A DNA stretch of 6,740 bases, from the NCBI GenBank assembly GCA_025354615.1, contig JANXMO010000134.1, positions 1-6,740 of the forward strand, in the 5' to 3' direction. Position 1 is the stretch's first letter. Every line of letters starts with the position of its first letter. This document shows, in pieces, positions 1 through 5,784 of this stretch. The translations under genes were made by a program, and so were the position numbers. The notes beneath the pieces were generated by a model. That model was not told the DNA's origin. It saw only the letters and a list, made by a program, of their open reading frames with translations, and did not search any database. The stretch is from Burkholderiales bacterium (GTDB lineage Bacteria; Pseudomonadota; Gammaproteobacteria; Burkholderiales; Burkholderiaceae_C).

Positions 1-338
1 TGGCCGACGCCTGCGCCGGCTTGAATTCAATGTTCACGCTCGAAGCGCTTGGTTTGCTCTACCTCAACCTGATGAACCACACCTCGCTGCGGCGCAATGC
101 CTCGTTGTGTCTGCTGGTGATTCCGATTGCATTCATCGCCAACGTCACCCGCGTGGTGGTCCTCGTGCTCGTGACCTATTATTTTGGTGACGAGGCCGGC
201 CAGGGCTTTGTTCACGGCTTTGCCGGCATGGTGTTGTTCGTGGTGGCGCTCGTGCTGATGTTGAGCGTTGACCAACTGCTTGGCCGGCTGCTGCATGAAC
301 CCGATGGCGCGGCAGCCCCGGCGCGGAGCGCCACATGA
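1..338 (+). CDS. xrtB: Exosortase, XrtB-like, C-terminal part (5' end outside window)
   Basis: The reading frame is open from base 3 to the TGA at 336-338; the start lies upstream. Exosortases are polytopic inner-membrane cysteine proteases/transpeptidases thought to cleave the PEP-CTERM sorting signal of exported proteins. Seen here: the catalytic cysteine in [10 protein letters not shown] (Cys codon 12-14), the conserved arginine in ANVTRV (codon 150-152) and the conserved histidine in GFVHGFAGM (codon 213-215), in the family's usual order. Two hydrophobic segments carry the Arg (about 106-182) and follow the His (about 216-270). A short polar tail ends the protein. The [13 protein letters not shown] context and the EpsI gene directly downstream favour the betaproteobacterial, EPS-linked XrtB type (epsH in the Methylobacillus methanolan cluster); the subtype is from memory and not tested. 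The residue after the Cys is Ala, where I recall Ser being common. The stop overlaps the epsI start by four bases (ATGA), implying translational coupling. Confidence 0.88.
   Translation, partial: ADACAGLNSMFTLEALGLLYLNLMNHTSLRRNASLCLLVIPIAFIANVTRVVVLVLVTYYFGDEAGQGFVHGFAGMVLFVVALVLMLSVDQLLGRLLHEPDGAAAPARSAT
325..328 (+). promoter_or_regulatory. Ribosome binding site of epsI
   Basis: A GGAG lies six bases before the ATG at 335, inside the end of the exosortase gene. It supports this start and a coupled xrtB-epsI pair. Confidence 0.6.
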
Positions 339-1015
339 GCGTGACCCGTCGCCGCGCGCTGGGCTTCAGCGGTTGTTGCGTGGCCGCCGCAGCGGCGGCG
401 GTGGTGCTGAAGCCGACCCGGCGGGCGGTGGAGTTGTACCCGCCCATCCAGCTCGAGCAGCAGGTGCCCGCGGCCTTTGGCGCCTGGCAACTCGACCGCA
501 GTTTGATCCCGATCTTGCCGGACCCCGGCACCCAGGCGGCGCTCGACAAGCTCTACACGCAGGTGCTGGCCCGCACTTACATCAACGCTGAAGGCGCGCG
601 CGTCATGTTGTCGATCGCCTATGGCGCCGACCAAGGCTCCGAAGCCACGGCCGCGCACCGGCCCGAGTTTTGTTACAGCGCGCAGGGCTTTTCCGTCACG
701 CCGCTGGGTGAGCAGGCGCTGCGCATTGGCGGCCAGCCGCTGACCGTGCGCCGGCTGGTCGGCACTTTGCAAGGCCGCCGCGAGCCGATCAGCTATTGGG
801 TCACCTTGCTCGACAAAGCCGTGTTGCCGGGGGTGACGCGCAAGCTGGAACAAATACGCATCGGCCTGCAGGGCCAGATTCCCGACGGCATGCTGGTGCG
901 CGTATCCACCATTGCCGGCAGCGATGCCGCGGGTTTTGGCGCGCAGGAGCAGTTCATGGCCGCGCTGTGGCAGGCCCTCGCGCCGCCGTTGCGGGCGCGT
1001 TATTTCGGGTCTTGA
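335..1015 (+). CDS. epsI: Exosortase-associated protein EpsI
   Basis: A 226-residue protein of the EpsI family (DUF3485 type), whose members sit beside or are fused to exosortases and are assigned to the periplasmic side of the membrane; their biochemical role is not settled. The family signature [12 protein letters not shown] is at residues 108-119, with His108, Glu111 and Cys113 the likely key residues. The N-terminus has three arginines (5-7) followed by a short Ala/Val-rich hydrophobic stretch (about 14-25), then a second basic patch (KPTRR, 26-30). This fits an uncleaved anchor or a Tat-like signal; no clear signal peptidase I site is visible. The remainder is soluble and ends in ARYFGS. 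The start overlaps the exosortase stop and has a GGAG six bases upstream. EpsI of the XrtB type is the natural partner of the upstream gene. Family assignment is firm; the subtype follows from the neighbour. Confidence 0.9.
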   Translation: MSVTRRRALGFSGCCVAAAAAAVVLKPTRRAVELYPPIQLEQQVPAAFGAWQLDRSLIPILPDPGTQAALDKLYTQVLARTYINAEGARVMLSIAYGADQGSEATAAHRPEFCYSAQGFSVTPLGEQALRIGGQPLTVRRLVGTLQGRREPISYWVTLLDKAVLPGVTRKLEQIRIGLQGQIPDGMLVRVSTIAGSDAAGFGAQEQFMAALWQALAPPLRARYFGS

Positions 1016-1020
1016 CCCGA
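1005..1020 (+). other. Hairpin spanning the epsI stop codon
   Basis: TCGGGTC (1005-1011) and GACCCGA (1014-1020) are perfect reverse complements separated by TT; in RNA a 6-bp stem with a four-base loop is more realistic. The epsI TGA (1013-1015) lies in the loop and 3' arm. No T-run follows, so it is not a standard rho-independent terminator. It could attenuate, stabilise an mRNA end after processing, or be chance in GC-rich DNA. Confidence 0.4.
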
Positions 1021-1111
1021 TGAGCGGCAGGTTGAAGGCATTGCGCAAGGGATTGCGGGCAAGGCAGGGCCAGCGCCGGCAGAGCGCCAGCGGTTGCCGT
1101 TCGAGGTGGGG
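1016..1111 (+). other. Spacer between epsI and the first glycosyltransferase, with a doubtful 31-codon ORF
   Basis: This is the only non-overlapping junction in the window. It holds an ATG at 1020 opening a 31-codon ORF that ends at TGA 1113-1115, overlapping the next gene's ATG (1112) in an ATGA arrangement like other junctions here. The predicted peptide begins MSGRLKALRKG, has eight Arg, two Lys and no acidic residue, and resembles no family I know. Against it being real: no clear ribosome binding site, and it uses AGG three times and GGA twice, codons avoided by the neighbours. It may be a coupling leader or simply untranslated spacer. No promoter with good -35/-10 boxes is apparent. Confidence 0.35.
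1103..1107 (+). promoter_or_regulatory. Ribosome binding site deciding the start of the first GT4 gene
   Basis: GAGGT followed by a G-run lies four bases before ATG 1112. This favours that ATG over the in-frame TTG at 1094 and GTG at 1106, neither of which has a comparable upstream site. Confidence 0.65.
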
Positions 1112-2422
1112 ATGAACGCCTCCGAGCAGGCCGCGCCGCACCAGACGCCGACTCCAACCGCTGGGCACACCGTGTTGCCGCCGTTGCGCATACTGGTCGT
1201 CTCACCATTGCCTTATCACCGCGCCTGTGGCAACGGCGGCGGCGTTTTTTGCGATGAGGTGCTGCGCCGCCTGGCGCCGCATTGCGACATTCACTTTTTG
1301 AGCTTCGCGCAAGACGCCACAGCCGAAGACGCGGCACGCGCCGATCGGGCCCAGGCTGCACGCAGTGTGACCTTCGTGCGGTGGCAGCCGCGCCACCACT
1401 CGCGGGCTCTGGCCTGGCTGCACCAACTCGCCACCTTGACGCCACGCGAAGCCAGCGGGCACAACCAACCCGCGATGCACGCGGCGCTTGCCGCGGCCTG
1501 CCGCACGCACCAGCCGCAACTGGTGCTGCTGCAATTTCCCCATATGGCGCAGTACGTCACCAGCGTGCCCGGCGTGCCGGTGGTGATCGACGTGCAAGAC
1601 GCCTGCATGGTGTCGCGCTACCGCGAATGGCGCGCCACGCGGGGCGGTGGCATGTTGCGCCGCTGCAAGCTGCTGCACAGCTGGGCCGCCTGGGTCCGTT
1701 ATGAAATGGCCGCCTATGGCCGGGCACAACGGCTGATGGCGCTGAGCGACACCGACGCCGGCGTGTTGCGCGCCTATGTACCTGGCGTCCCGACCTTCGT
1801 CAGCCCGGTGGCTTGGGATGTGGTGCTGCCACCGGCCGGTGCGGCGTTTTCCCAGCAGGTCGTTTTCGTCGGCAATTTCACGCACGCGCCCAACCGCGAC
1901 GGGCTTGAATGGCTGCTGGCCGAGGTGTGGCCACGCGTGCGCGGGCGCTGCCCACAGGCCTGCCTGGCGCTGGCGGGTCCGCATTTGCCGCCAGGCCCGC
2001 GCAGCGAGGCCGCCGCCGGCGTACAGCGCCTGGGCTTCGTGGCCGACGCCGGGGCCTTGCTGGCTGGCGCAGCGGTGTCGGTTGTGCCTTACCGTTTTGG
2101 CGGCGGCATCAAGATCAAAACGCTGGAGTCGATGGCGCGCGGCTGTGCAGTGGTTGCCACCACGGTCGGCAGCGAAGGGCTGGGCGTGCAAGACGGCGTT
2201 CACCTGTGCATTGCCGATGGTGCCGAGGCGTTTGCCGACGCCATTGCCGACTTGCTGAGCTCACCCGAGCGCCGCAACCGCCTTGCCCAGGCCGGCCAGG
2301 CGCTGGTGGCGGCGAATTTTTCGTGGGACGCCAAGATCAACGCGCTGCTGCAGCAATTTCACCAAGTGGTGCGTGAAGCCGCCGCTGCCGCGCCTGCACC
2401 GGCCGCGCGGGAGTCGGTGTGA
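1112..2422 (+). CDS. Glycosyltransferase, GT4-type (GT-B fold)
   Basis: A 436-residue soluble glycosyltransferase expected to transfer a sugar from a nucleotide-sugar donor to the growing lipid-linked glycan in the cytoplasm. The N-terminal Rossmann domain begins RILVVSPLPYHRACGNGGG (residues 26-44), with the Gly-rich acceptor-side loop. The C-terminal domain opens with VVFVGNFTHAPNRDGLEWLL (250-269) and contains the donor-binding segment FGGGIKIKTLESMARG (329-344), then VVATTVGSEGL (347-357). This form, with GGGIKIKTLE in place of a classic EX7E motif, is common in GT4 proteins of PEP-CTERM/EPS loci (the group includes TIGR03087-like sugar transferases). The first 20 residues are polar, Pro/Thr-rich and probably disordered. 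An upstream TTG (1094) would add six residues, but the ribosome binding site favours 1112. The stop overlaps the next gene by four bases. Fold and class are clear; donor sugar and linkage cannot be read. Confidence 0.88.
   Translation: MNASEQAAPHQTPTPTAGHTVLPPLRILVVSPLPYHRACGNGGGVFCDEVLRRLAPHCDIHFLSFAQDATAEDAARADRAQAARSVTFVRWQPRHHSRALAWLHQLATLTPREASGHNQPAMHAALAAACRTHQPQLVLLQFPHMAQYVTSVPGVPVVIDVQDACMVSRYREWRATRGGGMLRRCKLLHSWAAWVRYEMAAYGRAQRLMALSDTDAGVLRAYVPGVPTFVSPVAWDVVLPPAGAAFSQQVVFVGNFTHAPNRDGLEWLLAEVWPRVRGRCPQACLALAGPHLPPGPRSEAAAGVQRLGFVADAGALLAGAAVSVVPYRFGGGIKIKTLESMARGCAVVATTVGSEGLGVQDGVHLCIADGAEAFADAIADLLSSPERRNRLAQAGQALVAANFSWDAKINALLQQFHQVVREAAAAAPAPAARESV
2409..2413 (+). promoter_or_regulatory. 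Ribosome binding site for the GTG start at 2419
   Basis: GGGAG sits five bases before GTG 2419, within the end of the preceding gene. No in-frame ATG lies near the N-terminus, so this supports GTG as the start. Confidence 0.55.
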
Positions 2423-3717
2423 CCGCACCCGCCGCCGCCACTGCCTTGCGCGTCACGCTGGCGAGCGCGAATGATCGCCTGGGCGGCGCCGCAGTGGCGG
2501 CATCGCGTCTGCATGACGGCCTGCTGGCGGACGGCCACGCCGCGCGTTTTTTCGTGCAGACACAAACCGTTGCCGACCCGGCCACCGTCAGTGCCAAGGG
2601 CGGCCTGCAGCGCTCGCTCAACCGCATGCGCAGTGGCGTGGATGCGCTGGCGCTGGCGCCTTACAACACCTCGCCCGGGCAGTTCTCAACCAGTTGGCTG
2701 CCGCGCGTGCTGCCGTCGCTGGCTGCCGCGGGCGCAGCCGACATCGTGCATCTGCACTGGACCAACGCGGGCTTTTTAAGCGTGAGTGACATTGCCCATA
2801 TCGCACAGCCCGTGGTCTGGACGCTGCACGACATGTGGGCCTTCACCGGTGGCTGCCACTACGACGACCAGTGCGGCCGTCATGCCCAGGCCTGCGGCCG
2901 TTGCCCGGTGCTGCATTCTCAAAGCGACCGTGACTTGTCGGCCCGCCGCCATGCCGCCAAGCGCCGCCAGTGGCAAGGCCACAACATGACCTGGGTGGCG
3001 CCCAGCCGCTGGATGGCGCAGCAGGCCGAGCGCAGCGCCATCGCCCAGGGCAAGCGCATCGACGTCATCCGCAACGGCCTTGATCTACAGCGTTACAAGC
3101 CGCTGGACCGCGGCTTTGCCCGCCAGGCACTGCGCCTGCCAGCCGACCGGCGGCTGGTGCTGTTCGGCGCGCTGAATGCGGGCGGTGACAGCCGCAAAGG
3201 CTACGACCTGCTGCAGGACGCACTGGCCCGCCACGCACAGGCGCCCGGCGCGCGGGAGGCCACCGCGCTGGTCGTCTTCGGCTCCAGCCCGCCGCGCGAG
3301 GAAATGACCCACGGGTTGCGCACCTTCCATTTCGGCCATCTGGCCGATGACATTTCGCTCGCGCTGCTGTATGCCGCGTGCGACGTGTTCGTGGCGCCCA
3401 GCCGCCAGGACAACCTGCCCAACACCGTGGCCGAAGCGCTGGCCTGCGGCACGCCCTGCGTCGCCTTTGACATCGGCGGCTTGCCGGACCTGATCGAGCA
3501 CCAGCGCAACGGCTATCTGGCCCGCCCATTCGACACCGAAGACCTTGCCGCCGGCATCGCCTGGTGCCTGGACACGGCCGACCAGCGCGCGCAGCACCTG
3601 GGCGCCGCCGCCCGCCGCTTCGCCACCGAACACCTTGATTTGCAGCAGCAGACACAGCGTTACGTCACCCTGTACCGCCAACTGCTGGCCTCGCCGCCGG
3701 AGACGCCGCATGACTGA
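2419..3717 (+). CDS. Glycosyltransferase, GT4-type, WcaC-like, with four-cysteine insert
   Basis: A 432-residue GT-B glycosyltransferase starting at GTG (GTGA overlap with the preceding stop). The N-terminal domain starts RVTLASANDRLGGAAVAASR (11-30) and carries IVHLHWTN (109-116) and VWTLHDMWAFTGGCHY (133-148), a block typical of the WcaC-like subgroup of GT4 enzymes in exopolysaccharide and colanic-acid-type loci. Four cysteines follow closely (146, 152, 159, 162; the last in CGRCP), a spacing that could bind a metal. The C-terminal domain has LVLFGALN (246-253), a GGDSRKGYDLL loop (255-265) and APSRQDNLPNTVAEALACG (326-344), where Asp331 and Glu339 occupy the EX7E positions, then DIGGLPDLIEHQRNGYLA (351-368). 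It probably adds one sugar of the repeat unit; which sugar is unknown. The C-terminus overlaps the next gene by eight bases. Confidence 0.9.
   Translation: MTAPAAATALRVTLASANDRLGGAAVAASRLHDGLLADGHAARFFVQTQTVADPATVSAKGGLQRSLNRMRSGVDALALAPYNTSPGQFSTSWLPRVLPSLAAAGAADIVHLHWTNAGFLSVSDIAHIAQPVVWTLHDMWAFTGGCHYDDQCGRHAQACGRCPVLHSQSDRDLSARRHAAKRRQWQGHNMTWVAPSRWMAQQAERSAIAQGKRIDVIRNGLDLQRYKPLDRGFARQALRLPADRRLVLFGALNAGGDSRKGYDLLQDALARHAQAPGAREATALVVFGSSPPREEMTHGLRTFHFGHLADDISLALLYAACDVFVAPSRQDNLPNTVAEALACGTPCVAFDIGGLPDLIEHQRNGYLARPFDTEDLAAGIAWCLDTADQRAQHLGAAARRFATEHLDLQQQTQRYVTLYRQLLASPPETPHD
3699..3702 (+). promoter_or_regulatory. Ribosome binding site of the O-antigen ligase/polymerase-family gene
   Basis: GGAG lies seven bases before ATG 3710. 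It fixes the start there rather than at an upstream in-frame ATG at 3545, whose extra 55 residues would be an Arg/Pro/Ser-rich out-of-frame reading of the preceding gene. Confidence 0.6.
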
Positions 3718-4948
3718 ATTTTTCATCGTCGCGGCCACTGCCGTGGTCGCGTTTTTCTTCACCGACCCGTTTTATGGCGGCGCGTTGACGAAGTCGACCT
3801 TCGCCAAGATGGCGGTGCTGGCGCTCGTGTTTGGCAGCACCACGCTGCACGCCGCGGGCCGCGCCATCACGGTGCCAGGGCGCTTTCGCGTCGCATTTGC
3901 CGAGGTGCTGCGCGCCTGGTGGCCGCTGCTGGTGTTGAGCCTGCTCATCGTGATCGGCAGCACCTATGCGCGCTTGGCTGACGACATCAAGGAAAACTTT
4001 CTGGCGATGGGCCTGGCCATGCTGTTTCTGCCGTTGATGGCGGTGGCCCTGCGCACGTCGGACCGTTTGTTTTTCTTTTTGAAAGCGCTGGGCACGGTCT
4101 ATGTCGTGATGGTGCTGGCCATGTTGGTGGTGCTGGCGCTGCGCCTGCACGTGTTCCACGAAGAAATCTATGTCGCCATGCCGCTGGCCGGCTACTTCCT
4201 GTGTGCCCGCCCGCTGCGGGCTTGGCAGGTGCTGCTGGGCCTGTTGCTGATCGGCTTGTGCATGCTGTCGATCAAAAACACCACGTTCCTGCTGGCGCTG
4301 GCCACGCTGGCTGGTTGTGCCTTTGTGTGGTCGCTGCGCTTTGGGCGCACTCGCCCGCGCTTGCTGGCCCTCACCACGCTTTACATGACCACGCTGCTGC
4401 TGCTGGCGGCGCTGGCGGCCGCGTGGTGGTGGTTCCGCGAAGAATTGCCCAGCGGCAACACCGAGTACCGCATGGAGATGTACGGCATTGCCTGGCGGCA
4501 TTTTCTTGATTCGCCGCTGTGGGGCATGGGCTTCACCGGCTCGTCGGTCAATTACTTCACGCTCTACCGCGTTGACACACCGGTCCAGAACCTGCCCACC
4601 CACAGCGACGTGCTCGACCTGCTGGCTCAGGGCGGCCTGTTCGCCATCGCGCTGTGGCTGGCCACGTTGTGGCGCATCCTGCGGATGGGTTGGGACGCCA
4701 TCAACGTGCTGTCGGGGTCGATTCAGGTGCCTGACCTGCGCCCCTGGCGCTGGCTGTTCGTGCTGGGGCAAATCCAGCTGGCTGCGGTCATCACCTACGC
4801 CGTCAATCCGCCGCTGATCAGCCCGGCGCACGGCTTCTGGATCTGGGGCGGCGCGGGAGTGATGTGGGCCTTGCATCGTCGGTTGACGCAGGGCGACATT
4901 CCCGCGCCGCGGTCGGCCCGGCGGTTCGCGCCAGCGGTGGCTTTCTGA
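3710..4948 (+). CDS. O-antigen ligase/polymerase-family membrane protein (Wzy/WaaL-like)
   Basis: A 412-residue polytopic inner-membrane protein with about ten to twelve hydrophobic segments, among them roughly residues 2-19, 33-50, 70-87, 97-114, 121-145, 152-166, 171-187, 190-208, 217-241, 307-323, 347-365 and 372-388. The largest loop between segments (about 242-306) carries the family's conserved region: EYRMEMYGIAWRHFLDSPLWG at 252-272, a Gly-rich GMGFTGSS and PTHSDVLDLLAQGG (296-309). This corresponds to the Wzy_C domain, in which an Arg and a His of the periplasmic loop matter for transfer of undecaprenyl-linked glycan; Arg254, Arg263 and His298 are candidates. Set among four glycosyltransferases, it most likely polymerises repeat units or attaches the glycan. 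Polymerase and ligase cannot be told apart from sequence alone. The start overlaps the previous gene by eight bases and the stop shares one base with the next start (TGATG). Confidence 0.85.
   Translation: MTEFFIVAATAVVAFFFTDPFYGGALTKSTFAKMAVLALVFGSTTLHAAGRAITVPGRFRVAFAEVLRAWWPLLVLSLLIVIGSTYARLADDIKENFLAMGLAMLFLPLMAVALRTSDRLFFFLKALGTVYVVMVLAMLVVLALRLHVFHEEIYVAMPLAGYFLCARPLRAWQVLLGLLLIGLCMLSIKNTTFLLALATLAGCAFVWSLRFGRTRPRLLALTTLYMTTLLLLAALAAAWWWFREELPSGNTEYRMEMYGIAWRHFLDSPLWGMGFTGSSVNYFTLYRVDTPVQNLPTHSDVLDLLAQGGLFAIALWLATLWRILRMGWDAINVLSGSIQVPDLRPWRWLFVLGQIQLAAVITYAVNPPLISPAHGFWIWGGAGVMWALHRRLTQGDIPAPRSARRFAPAVAF
4936..4940 (+). promoter_or_regulatory. Ribosome binding site of the GT2 gene
   Basis: A weak GGTGG lies seven bases before ATG 4948. 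With the TGATG stop/start overlap it points to coupled re-initiation here rather than use of the in-frame start at 4864, which would add 28 residues unlike a GT2 N-terminus. Confidence 0.45.
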
Positions 4949-5784
4949 TGGGCCCGCTGCCACGTATTTCGCTGGTCACCTGCTCCTACCAGCAGGGCCG
5001 TTTTATCGAGGCCACGCTGCGCTCGGTGATCGAGCAGCGCTACGCCGCGCTGGAATACCTGGTGATCGATGGCGGGTCGACCGATGGCTCGGTCGACACC
5101 ATCCGGCGTCATGAAGCACAGCTGGCCGCTTGGGTGTCGGAACCCGATGGCGGGCAGGCCGATGCGCTGGCCAGAGGCTTTGCCCGCAGCACCGGCGAGA
5201 TCATGGGCTGGCTGTGCTCCGACGATCTGCTGCTGCCCGGCGCGCTCGAAACGGTGGGTCGCTACTTCGCCACCCATCCCGAGGTCGACGTCGTCTTTGG
5301 TGACGCGCTGTGGATAGACGCGCAGGGCCAGGCGATTCGCCCGAAAAAGGAAATGCCGTGGAACCGCACCGTCTTCCTGTTCGACCACAACTATTTGCCG
5401 CAGCCGTCGGTGTTCTGGCGCCGCCGCTTGTATGACCGTGTGGGCGGTGTGCAGCGCGACTGGCATTTGGCGATGGACTCCGACCTGTGGCTGCGCTTTG
5501 CCCGCCACAGCCGGCCGCGCCATGTGTCGGCTTATCTGTCGTGCATGCGCTTTTACCCGGAGCAGAAAACCCGCGCCTTGCAGCCGGCCGGCCGGCGTGA
5601 AGACGAAGCGCTGCGGCGGCGCGAGGCACCCGTTCTGGCCGCGCTGCCCCGGGCGCCGCTGCGCGCCGCGGCGCGCGCCCTGCGCATTGGCTTGAAAAGC
5701 CTGCACGGTGGCTACAACGCCCGCGTGCCGGCCGCCGTGGCACCATGGCTGGATGCGCTGGCGATTCACCCTCTCGGCCCATGA
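4948..5784 (+). CDS. Glycosyltransferase family 2 (GT-A fold)
   Basis: A 278-residue GT2 enzyme, expected to be inverting, metal-dependent and cytoplasmic. The protein opens directly with the nucleotide-binding strand PRISLVTCSYQQGRFIEATL (5-24). LVIDGGSTDGSVDTI (38-52) carries the conserved aspartate of the fold, EPDGGQADALARGFARSTGE (65-84) is characteristic of this subgroup, and WLCSDDLLLPGAL (88-100) holds the metal-binding acidic pair (Asp92, Asp93). AMDSDLWLRFA (175-185) supplies the probable catalytic acidic residue (Asp177 or Asp179). The C-terminal ~70 residues are Arg/Ala-rich, with a possible amphipathic helix (about 232-252) that could touch the membrane. No transmembrane segment is present, which argues against a processive synthase. 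The gene overlaps both neighbours (by one and four bases). Donor and acceptor are unknown. Confidence 0.9.
   Translation: MGPLPRISLVTCSYQQGRFIEATLRSVIEQRYAALEYLVIDGGSTDGSVDTIRRHEAQLAAWVSEPDGGQADALARGFARSTGEIMGWLCSDDLLLPGALETVGRYFATHPEVDVVFGDALWIDAQGQAIRPKKEMPWNRTVFLFDHNYLPQPSVFWRRRLYDRVGGVQRDWHLAMDSDLWLRFARHSRPRHVSAYLSCMRFYPEQKTRALQPAGRREDEALRRREAPVLAALPRAPLRAAARALRIGLKSLHGGYNARVPAAVAPWLDALAIHPLGP

Noticed and set aside
1005..1020. Inverted repeat as a rho-independent terminator
   Set aside because: No T-run follows the 3' arm, and the neighbouring genes share orientation and function, so a full stop in transcription is not expected.
1202..2203. Antisense ORF of 333 codons opposite the first GT4 gene
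   Set aside because: Low-complexity His/Arg/Gly/Ala composition and no motif; GC-rich DNA readily yields such shadows.
3545..3709. N-terminal extension of the O-antigen ligase/polymerase-family protein
   Set aside because: The extra 55 residues would overlap the preceding gene, are Pro/Arg/Ser-rich, and are not needed: ATG 3710 has a GGAG and starts directly at the first membrane segment.
3665..4963. Antisense ORF of 432 codons opposite the membrane-protein gene
   Set aside because: Its translation is Gln/His/Arg-rich without any domain, as expected for the complement of Leu/Val/Ala-rich GC-rich codons; the + strand reading has clear membrane segments and family motifs.
5583..5596. GGCC/CCGG repeats in the GT2 gene as a regulatory palindrome
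   Set aside because: They lie inside the coding sequence, encode PAGRR in frame, and such strings are common in DNA of this GC content.
4795..5769. Antisense ORF of 324 codons opposite the GT2 gene
   Set aside because: Lies almost wholly over a gene with intact GT2 motifs and has no recognisable domain.
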